Source: Rhyacophila brunnea
Lineage: Eukaryota; Arthropoda; Insecta; Trichoptera; Rhyacophilidae
Length of the DNA: 64,000 bases
NCBI GenBank assembly: GCA_022495005.1
Contig: JAGYXB010001048.1
Span: forward strand, 186,001-250,000
Reading direction: 5' to 3'
Part shown: positions 1-12,179 of the stretch, one piece after another
Numbering within the stretch: position 1 is the first letter of the stretch
How the letters are laid out: the number at the start of each line of letters is the position of its first letter
The notes under the pieces: generated by a model
What the model saw: the letters and a program-made list of their open reading frames with translations, nothing else
The model's database searches: none
What the model was told of the DNA's origin: nothing
Translations under genes and position numbers: made by a program

Positions 1-577
1 ACATGTAGCTCGCACGCGTTGAACAAACATCATTTGATCCTCACATAATACAACCTTAACCTCCATTCGAATCAATCTCTTTTTCCTAATTAATTATTAT
101 AATTATTGAATATTACTCGTGTGTTTACGTCAGTGTTTGTTTTATTTTGTATTATGACGGTCCTGTTGTAAATAGATTTCCACGATGTCGAATACGTCAT
201 ATTATTTATTGTGTTTGTATTATTTATAAAGAACAATGATAATAAATACACGGACGAATAAAATGAGTGCTGATACATTGGAAAGCGACGCTGCAAGAGC
301 GCATCATCTTTTTATACGAATGCATTCTGAATGTCATCTGGTCATTTCATACTTTATTTATATGACACCTCGCACTGCGGCCGAGACGACTGTATTGCCA
401 ATAAATCCTTTAAATATTACGAATATATTTTTTTTATAAAATGTACTTGGAACAGTTTGTGCTCAATGCGAAAATCAATTTAGGTGCAACAATTTGTTCA
501 AATATTATTTACAAAAGATGAGTGATTTTATTGGTCGAAATTTATATGTGATTTTGCACATACCGAAGAATATAAAC

Positions 578-1011
578 CTGAGGGTTGGAGCGGACTCTTT
601 TTTGAGTTGCTTCGCTCCAGCTCCGCTCCAGGGTATATTCCGAGGTATTAAAATATAAATATACAAATATTTAAAAAAAATAAAGAAATAATTAGTTTTG
701 AAATAAGATATAATATATTCGTCCTTTTCGTCATTAATTATTGTATTTAACAAAATTTTCCGGAAGCAAATCGTCTCATTGGCTATCTGCCTCTTCTGTC
801 AAAAAAGCGAGGTTATTTATCACTCGGCAGTGTTGCCGTACTTAAAATAATTACATTGTTGCAAAGTATCAAATATAATATTTTCATTGGATTTTAAGAC
901 GAAAATTTAATAATAAGAAAAACATCCGGAGCAGTGGAGCACTACAAATTTTTGGTGCTCCAAGTAAAACCCGATTGCTCCACTGCCCCAAGCTTCTGTT
1001 CCGACGCTCTG
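578..1011. mobile_element. GC-punctuated TIR element (GGAGCGGA family), copy 1
   Basis: Starts CTGAGGGTTGGAGCGGAC, is rich in CTCCGCTCCA-type words, and ends with CGACGCTCTG, which is inverted relative to the start. It is homologous along its length to 33096-33490, including the shared ACATCCGGAGCAGTGGAGCA block. Non-autonomous and without coding capacity. The flanks show no clean target duplication here. Confidence 0.65.
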
Positions 1012-1895
1012 AATTATAAACTAGTACTTCGACTCAGTAGATTGAAGGGATCACCCACAGAAAGGTAAAATAGAGTTCCCTGGGATCACCCATGATCAAT
1101 TTGTAAAAAGTTTGGCTCAGCATGAGAATTACCTAAGTAGGTATTTCCGCTGCAGGGAACAAAGCACCTACCAAATACATTAAAACAACGTTAAAGCGTC
1201 CTATTAATATTTTTTGAAGATTTTTAGATTGTTTGGCGGACCGATAGATGGAGTGACAAGTACACTCACCCGGGCAGTGACAGTAGGTCTACGTTTTTCT
1301 AGGATATTTTTATACTTAAGTAATATGTTTTCTGAGATCTTTCAAAATTATATATTTTCTACGTTTACAGAGGAAAGGATGTAGAAACACAGAACATTCG
1401 TTGTTATACTGTAATGAAATAATTGACCCACTGCTATATTTTTAATTTTCCAAAAACAATTTAATAAAAAAAACAAATGAAATAAGTATATAAATTCTGT
1501 AAAGATGTTAAAATAATAATATTATGGTGATGGAAGATGATTTTTGCCGAATAGATAATAAAAATTGTGCATTTTATGCATCCTGTCATTCATTACATAC
1601 CTGTCATAAATGTGGTCGAATAAAAAATGCAATACATTTTTTTCAAATCATTAAATAATAAACTTTATAATATATTCCCATGTATATTTTTATCAATGTC
1701 CATAAATTGTCTCTAGACTATCTGGCTTACTTAATAGATTCGTTAGCAGGATTTCCACACCGATAGTACAACACTTAGATTTATGTCATAATTATTGTAC
1801 TTACCTAACTCTTGACAGAAGTGATTATTTTAATTAATTTATAGCCGATTGTAAGGATTTATGTTATCGTTTTTTAAACATTATATAAATCCATT
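1012..1895. other. AT-rich DNA, no gene seen
   Basis: No long open frame, RNA gene or recognised repeat was seen. Short A/T runs only. Confidence 0.6.
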
Positions 1896-1929
1896 TTGAA
1901 GTCAGTATATTTTATCCATTTTGTAACCG

Positions 1930-2130
1930 AATCTTCTTCGTCGTGTCGGGTCTTCAATAGCTACAATATGGCACTCCAAAAGTTGGCGAAAGCAATACCA
2001 TTTTCCTCGGCTTGTAGGATCTCATCGAAATTGCAGCTTACTGGGCAAGCCTTGCTTGAAAGGCTAGGTTCGTCTCCCATGCGGATAGTCTATCTTCTTC
2101 GGGTGGGAAGGTCAGAATTACATAATAATA
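1930..2130. repeat. unclassified GC-richer block
   Basis: Begins near CTTCTTCGTCGTGTCGGG and stands out in base composition from its surroundings. The plus strand is open for 87 codons, but the translation is not recognised and ends in an Asn run from an AAT microsatellite (around 2121-2135). Probably an old repeat end; no function assigned. Confidence 0.3.
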
Positions 2131-2640
2131 ATAATAAGCACCCTCAATCCATACATTAATTAATTATTAGAAACTATTGTTCATATAAGTTGTGGGTATC
2201 TCTCATGATACAATGCTGTTTGATGATGTCCAATAAAACAACAATCAAACCACGAGACGTGTCAGACACTTATGAAAACAATAGAATCTCACCTCAAAGC
2301 TTATTAAAGCGATTTACTTCAGATCAGTCGAACGAAAGCTCTGCCAAAGCATTCTGTACCTACGAAGTCGTCGCCGGAAGCTCGTCTAATTATAAATCGC
2401 ACCTCATCAATCATTAAGTGATTCTATATCTCTCTCTGTGATGGTACGTAACACGTCTCCGATGATAATTACCTCGCTGCCTGGTGACGAAACGTCATGG
2501 GCGGAGAGGAGCGGACTGGATCCAAAGTCACTGTCGGAAAGTAAAAGAAGTTTGTGGTTAAGACCCCACGTGCTCTATTGAACTTGAAAATTAATATAAA
2601 TGGGATAGGGTATCATTAGACTACACAGAAATGGTTTGAG

Positions 2641-3050
2641 CATGGCCCCCATATCCTGAAGCGGGCCCCCGGGCTAGGATTTTTTGCGGGCACCCCTACC
2701 TATCGTTAAAGATAAAGGCATTGTGACGCTCTACAGTAGAATTTTCCAAACGGTGTACACGGTAAAATTAATGTGTATATTTGGTGTTTTATTGTATATT
2801 TTAATACATCCATTTGAATTATCGGGTTGTCGAGTGTCGATACACAATAAAAAATTCTATTGTATAACCTTATAATTTAAAATAATAACATCACTGAAGA
2901 AAAATAGCGCCACGGGCGACTTTTTTTGCTATTATAGAGAATTTGTGACATGTTTATATCACTTATCTGGTCGAATCGCCACGCCGGGCCCTTCCTGAGC
3001 CCGGGCCCCCAGGCTAGAGCCCTGTCAGCCCCCCCTCTGTGGGGGCCATG
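2641..3050. mobile_element. GC-ended hAT-like MITE (CATGGCCCCC family), full copy
   Basis: 410 bp with inverted ends CATGGCCCCCA / GGGGGCCATG, flanked by perfect 8-bp direct repeats GGTTTGAG (2633-2640 and 3051-3058). Inner ends carry GGGCCCCC words; the middle is AT-rich with no coding. The 8-bp duplication points to hAT mobilisation. Relatives lie at 12120-12175, 49545-49760, 51786-52093 and 56468-56873. Confidence 0.9.
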
Positions 3051-3058
3051 GGTTTGAG

Positions 3059-4495
3059 CATGAGAGTGGGTGATCTATTTTGAAGGATATCCATAATATT
3101 TTTTTTATTGATTTTAAAGGTGGGGAGGGGTGATGTTAACGTCGGTAAATCCACTGAATTGCACATTTACCCCGCCTACCAACCACTACGCTTATTGTTG
3201 CTTCAAACAGTGAAATAACATACTTCTCTAGGTACATTCTCAATAACCAGACACTCCACATGTTGATTATATCGATAAACACCTGGCTAAATTTGAGAAT
3301 AATATTTCGTATCATATTATGTACCTACAGTCAGGCATAGATTTAATATAACAGGTCATTGGAGAATAATCTTATTTCCATAGTCTCGCGGATTTTTTTA
3401 TTCGGTACTAAAGTGTTCATCAGTATTCCTATCATGATACTTTGGTGGTAATTCATCAAATTAGTGATACATCCATTTATATCATCAATGACCAATACTT
3501 AGTATTATCTTTTTATAAAACAAAAAAAAATATGTTCAACAGATTGATTTTCAATATATTCATCTTTAATATGGAGACTATTATTTTCTAAACCGTGGTC
3601 ATCCACACAACTCACACACTCGTACGTTTCTTGTTCTTTGTTAATACTTACATTATCCCGTCACGAATCAGTATAGGACAAACACAATGTCGTGCCACTC
3701 TCCTCGGTCCATCGCCGCGTCTCACGCCTTTCGCCATGTGAGACCTGTATCGTGTAAATCGCTTTTGTAGCACCGCTGTACGGTGAAGGAGGGTCGGCCA
3801 CGAGTGTCGCACTCTGACGACATCCCGAACACGTGACCCAGCCGCGTGAGAGTGCTTCCTAATAAACTAATTATTTTAATTTCCCTTTACTACTGTGTAC
3901 AATATGCTTAGTTGATTTTCATTTTATTTTCAAAACTATTTTAATTAATGATTTGAAAAGTGTTAATTAAAATAATATGATATCTAGCTCTAAATCTAAA
4001 TTCACCCCTGTTATTGATATGCGTGAAAATATAATACAGGCAGATATTATTTTAATAATACCTACTCTTGTTAGGAAGAATCTATTTATTATCATCAGAC
4101 AAAGCTGTTTGATTAATTATTGCTCAGCTTTCAGATCAATCGAGCTTAAAGCTCCGAGAGCACAATATTATTTGAATACATTTTTAGCTCTTTGATGATA
4201 ATATTAAAAAAATAACTAAAAGTTAGTTTATTCTGAGGAATCGTTTCACTCAACTATATTCTTATACTTACTGTGTGATTTTTTTTACTTATGGGTAATT
4301 ATAATGTAAATTGCTACATGCTTAGGTACCTACTTGTATACTTAGGTACTGACATTGTTAATTCTAGCAATTTCTATATTATTATGTACCTAACAATACT
4401 TTAATATGGATGATTGTGTACTAGGTTAAATATCAATTTTAGGATTAAGTTTTACATATACACTTAAATAAGAGATGTCTTCATGAATGTGATAA
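3059..4495. other. AT-rich DNA, no gene seen
   Basis: A GC-richer patch at about 3690-3850 (TCGGTCCATCGCCGCG...) has no sustained open frame and no recognised homology. The rest is simple AT-rich sequence. Confidence 0.5.
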
Positions 4496-4499
4496 ACCA

Positions 4500-4680
4500 G
4501 TTATACCCGAAGAATATAGGACGACTGGAAGGCCGTCGGATTGATGAAATATTAAAATTCGACGGAATTACGTGGCAGCTAAGCCCAAAGAACTAGAAAG
4601 AGTGAGGAGAGCTTGAAAATACCTTTATCCAGCAGTGGATTAAAACTGGCAGATAATGACGATGAAGATGGTGTTGATTT
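4500..4680 (+). mobile_element. LINE family B, 3'-end fragment
   Basis: Carries the typical 3' terminus of a non-LTR retrotransposon: GGACGACTGGAAGGCCGTC..., then TATCCAGCAGTGGATTAAAA and a degenerate GATGA tail (GATAATGACGATGAAGATGG). Translation is broken by stops. Homologous 3' ends occur at 36300-37060 (+) and 41690-41985 (-). Confidence 0.6.
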
Positions 4681-5138
4681 AGCGCCCATGGCGATTTGTG
4701 TTGATCCCGTGGATGAACACAATAATATATGTTGTATTTTCAAGTGCGAAGACCCAATTAAAGGTTAACAACTATTCCTCATGCTAAATTATTATAAACA
4801 GAGCTTAAATATGAAAAAGTCGAAATGCGAATATAATTATAAAATTTCATAGGTACCTAGTAGTTTTATAATAAGAATCATTTTCAGGAAGTCGATCTCG
4901 GGACACCGTAATTTAAAATGGGCTTATCCAACACTATTGTCAAACGATACAAATTGATATTTTCCATTGTATTTTGGCATATGATAATGACCGACCCATC
5001 ACTTTATGGGAGGTCTAAGACCTTTTAATAAAAACGACATCTATAGCACGGTCACTACTAATAGTCGAATAAAAATTTAACAAAATTGATATTATTTTGA
5101 CATAGGTACAAGGCCCATAGACGGGGCTCTAAACTTAG

Positions 5139-5335
5139 TTAGTAGTAGGTAGTAATAGTTATTGCCCATACTTTGAATGCAATATAGTAAGATGCTTGTA
5201 GAAAATGTTGATTGTTGCATATTTCAATAAGCATAGAATTAAAATGGAAATTACTAGCACTACCATTGCAATTCAGAATCCAGTGCCACGGCCTGGATAT
5301 AGTCGGCATTGAATGCTGCAACTACACTTCAGCTC
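5139..5335. repeat. unclassified dispersed repeat
   Basis: The segment ending in CAGTGCCACGGCCTGGATAT and TCGGCATTGAATGC is echoed at about 21850-21910 (CAGTGCCGCGGCCTGAATAT) and more weakly at 57450-57550. No inverted ends or open frame of interest. Confidence 0.35.
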
Positions 5336-5477
5336 CCTAATGGTGGCTGACACGTCTTAAAGCTGTATGTAGTCTTAAAAGAGTGGGTGTATGGAGATGT
5401 ACACACACGTGTGAGAAAGATAAGATGTATATTTCTCTATTATGACTTGTCGGCCTCATCGCACTATGCTGACAGTA

Positions 5478-6115
5478 GTGCCCAGGGAACTCAGAAATAA
5501 TGGGAAATGAAATACCTAACGGGTAAGGAGAAGCAGGCAACCGATCTCGAGTAAGGAAGAATACGGGATAACCAGGGAACTCAGAAATAATGGGAACTGA
5601 AATACATAACGGGTAAGACGATAGCAGGTAACCGACTCGAGTAAGGAAGAATTTGTGTTGAACTTACACATGTGTCAAGAATACGTTTTACGTCGAATAC
5701 TGAAAACTGCTCTCGGTTTATGCATTTACGCTCATTTAATGTTGGTGTATTACACACACTATTGCACGTGCATAATGCGTGCTTCATTTTCGTAGGACAC
5801 TCACACATTCAAAAGCCTGCTTCAACATGTGGCGTATTGAATATAGCCTATCGGTATTCTATTTCTTATCTGTTCTGTGGGGATAACTTTGAACAGGTCT
5901 CAAGAATACGTCAGACGTCGAATACTGAAAACTGCTTTCGGTTTGTATGCATAGATTGTCATTTAATAGTTGTGTATTACACACACTATTGCACGTCTAT
6001 AATGCGTGGTTCATTTTCGTATTACACTCACACATTCAAAACCCTGCGTCAAAATTTATTGTATTGGTATATCGCCTATCGGCCTATCGGAATTCTATTA
6101 GTCAGTGATATAAAC
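5478..6115 (+). repeat. dispersed repeat family R, copy with two internal duplications
   Basis: Consensus words are GGGAACTGAAATACCTAACGG, CGATCTCGAG, AAGAATACGT, CGTCGAATACTGA and TATTGCACGT. Here the first part is doubled at 90-bp spacing (CCAGGGAACTCAGAAATAAT at 5482 and 5572) and the later part at about 226-bp spacing (5672 and 5898). The 154-codon open frame across the block is a by-product of the duplication and resembles no protein. Single copies lie at 20800-21000 (-), 37890-38215 (+) and 53020-53305 (+). Confidence 0.75.
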
Positions 6116-6674
6116 TCAATACGCATGGTGTTGTAGATTAAACCTACAATGTTTTCTTACGATTCATTCATAAGACTTGCTGAAGTACCTGGCTTCGGAT
6201 GAGGTCGCATCGTTGATCGTTATACATTTATCCTAACAAAATCTAAAAAAAAAAAAAATTTATATTATCAAAATAACTGTGCTTATCTACTATCTAGGCA
6301 AACAATAATATGTCAGAATGAAAATAAGTCTGGCAGTAGTAAAAGTCAAACAAGAGAACATCAAAAATTAGACTGGTTTAAGCCGTCGGAGTATATCATA
6401 TTATACGGGTCGATATGTTTGATATAATGTGTTCGATTTTTGATTTGACGAATGGCTAACCGTGTACGTCTTTTAATATAATAACATTATGTTTTTTAAT
6501 ACATTAGAACGCGATAATGCTCCCGTGTATTTGATGCCAATAATAGATTATAAACACATTATATGAATAAAAAAAGATTATTCGTTTTTTATGTAGTTCT
6601 TGAAGCCAGTGGCGTACAGGACTTTGCGCTTCGTTATATTTTCAATATTTATTATTCATTTGATTTTCATAATG

Positions 6675-6897
6675 TTGAATTAATTTGCCGAGCAGTATCA
6701 TGTCAGTTTTTATTATCATAGTTCCTGGGTTCGAATTTCGGCTCTGACAAATTCTCATACTCATTGATTCCAATGTGCGTTTGGAGCCAGAGTTTGGGTT
6801 TGAGCAAGTGGCTGACATCCATTTCAAGTAAATCAGTGAATGCAAAATCCACTCCTTTGAAACTCTTACGATCCTCTTAGGATCAAACATGGTGATA
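6675..6897 (+). mobile_element. tRNA-derived SINE, family 1, diverged copy
   Basis: Contains a B-box-like GGGTTCGAATTTC at about 6727, followed by the family-1 body words GGTTTGAGCAAGTGGCTGACATCC and GATCCTCTTAGGATCAAACATGG. The A-box half is degenerate. Clearly related to the intact copy at 45846-46091. Confidence 0.75.
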
Positions 6898-6940
6898 TAA
6901 TGTATTATTTTATTAATCTAAAAAGCATTTCATCGTAGTA

Positions 6941-7271
6941 CAGTTCACCGTGAGCTCTTTTATCGGAAAGAGATGACCGTATACTATACGGTCTCCAATT
7001 TTATTAGATTCAATATGAACGTTAATAAAAATTTCATAGACGATTTTGGTAAAAGAGTGAAAACCTAACCTAACTTAACAAATGTATGTCGGCTATTTTC
7101 AAAACTTGTTTGCTGCTAAAGTGTAAACCGACAAAAACCGTGTTTTATTTAGGCATGAATTTTATGTCAGTAGGTAGATACTATACGACCTAAAGAGGTT
7201 GGACGGTCTTTAATAAATGGCCATATATTTCCGATTCAACATTTCACGGTGAAGTGTGATACGGCGAACTG
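6941..7271. mobile_element. possible TIR element with CAGTTCACCG ends
   Basis: Left end CAGTTCACCGTGAGCTC; right end inverted as ACGGCGAACTG. Internal ACTATACGGTC / GACCTAAAG...GACGGTC words are also partly inverted. A related left end occurs at 50311-50440 (CAGTTTACCGCGAGCTG). No clean target duplication and no coding. Confidence 0.4.
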
Positions 7272-7800
7272 CATACGTACAAGTTTCCAGATACGTAAGT
7301 CACATAGCACTAATAAGAAAATCGCATTGTTTTAAAATGTTTTCACTTTAGAATAAATAATCAATTTATGATTATATATAGTATATTCATCAGCTTGCTG
7401 GATGGCAGAAAGACCAAAGGCAAAGCATATCAGCAGAACGTAAGTCTCAGGGTGACTTAAATATTATATCGTCCCATTAGGGCCAGCACCCACGGCAACG
7501 GCAGACCATAGGACGCGATGCAATTAGCTATCCATAAACCATATTATATTGACTCCAAAATATAACAGATAGGTATAACAACTTATAAATTTGACGTTCA
7601 TGGAAAATTATAAGTGCAATATATTTTTATTTGTATTTTAACCGCTAACAAGATTTTATTGGTTGTTTCAAATGAAAGACCACGAAAAATATTTTATACC
7701 TACATAATATTACACATTATAACCATAGATCAATGTAAAAGAGTAAAGTTAATGGAATTGTATTATTATACAGTACGCGACGAAATATAATATTAAAATT

Positions 7801-7885
7801 GGGCGGCTCTCGTGGTGCAGTGCGTAATGCGCTGGCCTTCCATCCGGTGAGGACACAATATATTTATGTGATTGACTGTGTGTTT
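7801..7885 (+). mobile_element. tRNA-like SINE family 2, deleted copy
   Basis: GGGCGGCTCTCGTGGTGCAG with an A-box-like CGTGGTGCAGTGCGTAATGC, then GGTGAGGACACAATATATTT. Matches 15440-15598 but lacks the stretch that holds the B box. Confidence 0.55.
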
Positions 7886-7889
7886 GTGA

Positions 7890-9730
7890 TTGTTCAAAAT
7901 TACTAACAACCACCTTCTACGAAAAACCAATAACGTGGTTATTAATAATTTAAAAAAAATATATAAGTACCTATATTAAAATTGACATGTAATTGTAGGA
8001 ATATTTTTCATTTGACAATAGAATAGAAATAATCGTAGTACATAATATTAATATATTTTTATTTATTTATAATGTTAGGTCGCGCATATGGCTCCTGGCT
8101 GATCAGAAAAAATCCTCTCCTGCGAGACAAATGATTATGTTAATGCTCTATTGTGGGCGCGCAGTATGACGTCTGGCAACGATTGTGAATGGAAAAAAGG
8201 CGTTCTAAATATTAAATAATAAAAAATAATATTAAAAAAAGACGAAATAATGAACTCTGATACGGAAAGCAAATAATAATATCAGACAGAGTTGGCGCTA
8301 GGTGTAATTAAACCCAATTTGTATAATCATCCATCTATCGTAAGTAATACTTTAGCGAATTAGTTCCACATACTTTTTTATTTTTAATCGGAGCCGTTAA
8401 ACCGACAATTTATTTGTATCAAATGATATTTATAACAACCCGACTTAAACAAAAACAATTGATTTGTACTGAATGAACTACTTCCAAATCCAAGACTTGG
8501 TTCTTCAGGGAGGCTGATCCATCCTAATTACAGATTACATACCTACATTAAACCAATTGAATAACTGAAGCATTCGGTTTTGGATTTTGTGTTGCATTTT
8601 CGATAATACAGCATTCCGGTATCAAGTTCATTAGGGTAGAAATTCCTTCTCTTCTTCAAAGGTATGTTATTGCAAAAGGCAGCAGCAAGTTGTAATATTA
8701 TTTTGTATTTTAATCCGTATTTTTTTTATAACTTCGTTACCCCATTTTCAAGTTAACGCCATTTTTTATCCCGCGGGAATAGTACCTACGTTATATTATT
8801 AAACTTTGTTAAGTGCCTGGTACTAAATACACTATAATACTTTAAAGATATTCATTTTAGATTTGGTGAGATAATTCACGCCATATAAAGTGTTAAATAC
8901 AAAACAATTTCACTAATACAAAATAATTGTGAATAAGAATATAATTGCTATGAGAAAGGGACTTAGTAGACTGATTGTAAAATGTTGTATCTATTTATAG
9001 GTATAATAGTGGTAAATAAATTATATTAAAATATTTATGTTTACGGTCACCGAATATTTTATTAACCAGTTACAGTGGCCGATACCTTACATATAATATT
9101 ATATCTGCTTGTTATATATTTTTTAAATAACCCTTATACTGATTCGGATACGAACCTGTTTGTCGAGGTGACATTTTGAATGTTTATCAAACAATGATGA
9201 CTCGACAATGTGTCTCCATTCATGACGAAATGGAAATGAATTCTGATTTAATATTCAACTTCAACCCCGTGTTTGTATTAGGGGACCAGAACACTCTGAT
9301 GAGAAGTGAATTTGAGGCGTGGATGTGGTACTAACAGACAATAAAAAAATGAGTGGTGCCTGCCTATACATCACATAATTGAAACAACGTTATTATTAAT
9401 ACGCATGTAACCAGAGTAATTGAAGGCTTCGCTATTTTTATAGCCCTTAAATCCTTAAATAAATATTATCAAATAATAACTTATGCATTTGATAAAAAGA
9501 GTGAACTATCATTACCGCTATAATTAATGTGATAATGTCTTTAGAAATGAATGAGGAATCCTCAATTTCTTCTTAGTCAGGGCTTTAAATCTTGGTTTCA
9601 GCAGTATTTTCGCCGCCCACAGACCTTATCAGAAACTAAGGCAGGCAATTTTCGCGTCTATATCAATGTAGCTCATTAGTCTGTGGTAAAAAATACATAG
9701 TTTTTATAATTAGATACATTATTATGATAA
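7890..9730. other. AT-rich DNA, no gene seen
   Basis: No open frame above background, RNA gene or recognised transposon end. Short homopolymer and AT microsatellite tracts only. Confidence 0.55.
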
Positions 9731-10035
9731 TCCTTATGATACCTGTTTTGTTGAAGGTAGGTATTTAAAAAAAAAAAAATAGAAAAATACAATCAAAACA
9801 TTGACAAATCGACTACTTCGTGGAGGAACACACGGTCGCCAAACGCTCCATTGATATAGGCGCGAGCTTTTGACTATCTGATTAGTAGGGTTTGGCAAGA
9901 CTGCTTCCGGGTGATATATACGGAAACCAAATCGACATAGTCTTTTATATACTAATATGCATGAGCTTACCAATTGTATGGACTAACTATCTCTTTCCCA
10001 TAATACACAGCTCCTTTTCTACCCCCGACACACGA

Positions 10036-10402
10036 CAGTGGCGAGGGGTGGAGGTAGGCTGGATAAGAAGTACTGGTTATTTTTTTTTAACCAATACATC
10101 CTGCCTCTCCAAATTACAATAATTTTGGTATGTTAGTTTTGGTATGGTGGTTTTTCAGCCATAATTTTTTTTTCGTTGAATTACGTACCTAAATATTATG
10201 TAAGTATTATTATAAATTGTGTTGGTTAGCTTTTTAAAATAAATTATGGCCTGCTTAAATCAAACCACATGATAGATAAAAATATTCTTCAATCTGTAAA
10301 ATATCTAAAATCATGTTATTATAATATGGCATAATTTAAAATATTTTTGACATTTATGTCGGATCTTAACACCCTACCTCCACCCTCCACCATTGCCACA
10401 CA
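10036..10402. mobile_element. hAT-like MITE (CAGTGGCGA family), shortened copy
   Basis: Left end CAGTGGCGAGGGGTGGAGGT; right end GATCTTAACACCCTACCTCC then CCATTGCCACA, inverted relative to the left. Shorter than the 581-bp copy at 27512-28092, with which it shares the internal TTGGTTAGCTTTTTAAA and AAATATTCTTC words. No clear 8-bp flanking repeat remains. Confidence 0.65.
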
Positions 10403-10766
10403 GTAATGGAAATAATTATTATTATTAGCAAAGAACACCTTTAAAATATGTGGTAAATTATTATGAATTACCGCCAAACTTAACCTCTTGAATAAAAAAA
10501 AAGGAATTAGGTATCTTGCATTGTTCTTTAGTTACTACTAATTATTAAAACTTTTATTGTTTGGAAGAATATTCGCAAAAAATAAAAACATTTTTAACTA
10601 TTTTTAATTATTCATGTAATGATGGAATCAAAAGGAACAAGTGAAAAAGTGACTCATTTGTTTAAAAAAAAAAAATGAAAATATGTGCAGTAAACTGTAT
10701 TACCCCTCGAGCTTTCATTTATAATTTTCGCCAATTGATGTCACTACAATCTTTAGTAAATATACC

Positions 10767-11162
10767 CAGTGACGTCCCGTGTGGGTAGGCAGATTGAGCG
10801 TCGCTTGGGGGCGGCATTTACTCGGAAGGGCGGCAAATCGAGGAAAATTATTTGGAATATATAGAAATAGCTACCTAAACTTAGTAATAACGAAAATATC
10901 TTTTCATTAAAAAAATCAGCTCACTGGTTTTCTCGGGTTCGCGATATATAGTTTACTTCTGTTGCCCTTCGACGTCCTTGGTGACCAGAAACGACACGTG
11001 CAGATTTTCGAATAATTAGTCTGATATTTTGTTGATAATTTATTCATACAACACATTTCTTAGATATTGACTCATGAAAGGATGATAAAAATACTGTATA
11101 AAAAAAATGAGGCGGCATTTTGGCGCTGGCAAGGGACGGCATTTTATCTAGGGACGTCACTG
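10767..11162. mobile_element. hAT-like MITE (CAGTGACGTCCC family)
   Basis: 396 bp with ends CAGTGACGTCCC / GGGACGTCACTG, perfectly inverted over 12 bp, and a perfect 8-bp target duplication AATATACC (10759-10766 and 11163-11170). Internal GGGCGGCATTT and GGCGGCATTTT words are near both ends. No coding capacity. The duplication length supports hAT. Confidence 0.88.
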
Positions 11163-11713
11163 AATATACCTACATAATAATATAATTGATTCATTATTAA
11201 ATAGTGTGTATTTATTGAATAAAAAAAATAGTTGGTTGTTAGTTTGGGTTAGTTTAGGTTAGGTTTGGTTAGGTTAACCTAACAAATCATCCAGTTTATT
11301 GGCTATTTTCAAAATGTATTTTCCGCTGTATTCCTGATAACCGAACAGTACCAAATAGTTTAATTAATAATTATTTATCTTTAGCTTTTACAAACCGCTT
11401 CTTTCATTGGATAGGTCTGGTGCTTCGCTCTAGTAGTAAACTTGCACAAAAGCACAATAAAATAATTAATATTCGCAATATAACATCGGGTTAATTATCG
11501 TTTCGCAATCGAGTTTATTACCGGCCGTATGTCATTTTATTTATACAGCATCATGCCGTGAGGTTACATAATTATTGTCGCATTTCAAGAAAACGCATAA
11601 TTCAATTGGTTTATAGTTTAATTTTAATATTACTGACACCGGAAAACGTGCAGAGTGCTCAATATGTAACTGATTTCAAGTTTAATAAAATAATGTTATA
11701 TGTATGTTACGCC

Positions 11714-12108
11714 GAATGTTCGAAATTGACTATTACATGAAATGGGCAAAAATTTGCCTTAATCATGAAAAATGCAAGCCCGTTACCTTATTCATGAATT
11801 AGGCAAAATATCTGCCAAGTGTGTGAATTCGGCAGTAATTTTTCTGCCTAATTCATGCATTGGACAAATTAGATAGTAGCGATTCTAAATAATAATATTA
11901 TATTATGTCCAATTATAACTAATAAAACCATCCGTATAAAATTTACTTTTTCTACTGTCATGTTAACAGTTTAAGAATTCCATATCCTGGCGAACTTACG
12001 CACTCGGCAGATAATTTACCTAATTCATGAATAAGGCAACGGGCTTGACTATTACATGAATTAGGCAAAATTCTGCCCATTTCATGTGATAGTCAATTTC
12101 GCACATTC
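11714..12108. mobile_element. long-TIR foldback element with TTCATGAATTAGGCA words
   Basis: Arms of about 110-120 bp are inverted: left begins GAATGTTCGAAATTGACTAT and right is the complement of GAATGTGCGAAATTGACTAT. Within each arm ATTCATGAATTAGGCAAAA-type words recur, in both orientations. The centre (about 11880-11990) is AT-rich and unique. No open frame. The superfamily is not clear because no convincing direct flanking repeat is seen. Confidence 0.8.
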
Positions 12109-12119
12109 TTGATTGACCA

Positions 12120-12175
12120 GTCATGCAGGGGCCTCAGGCTAGAGCCCTATCAGCCCCCCTCTTGGGGGGCCAAGA
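12120..12175. mobile_element. CATGGCCCCC-family MITE, end fragment
   Basis: AGGCTAGAGCCCTATCAGCC followed by CCCCTCTTGGGGGGCCA matches the right terminus of the full copy at 2641-3050. The rest of the element is absent. Confidence 0.7.
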
Positions 12176-12179
12176 CGAG

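Noticed and set aside
5672..6136. 154-codon open frame, the longest in the left half
   Set aside because: It lies exactly across two copies of a duplicated dispersed repeat; the other copies of that repeat do not keep the frame open.
11240..11290. Interstitial telomere repeat
   Set aside because: The AGGTT/TTAGG words are few and irregular and belong to a short motif also found at 7064 and 31562; not a (TTAGG)n tract.
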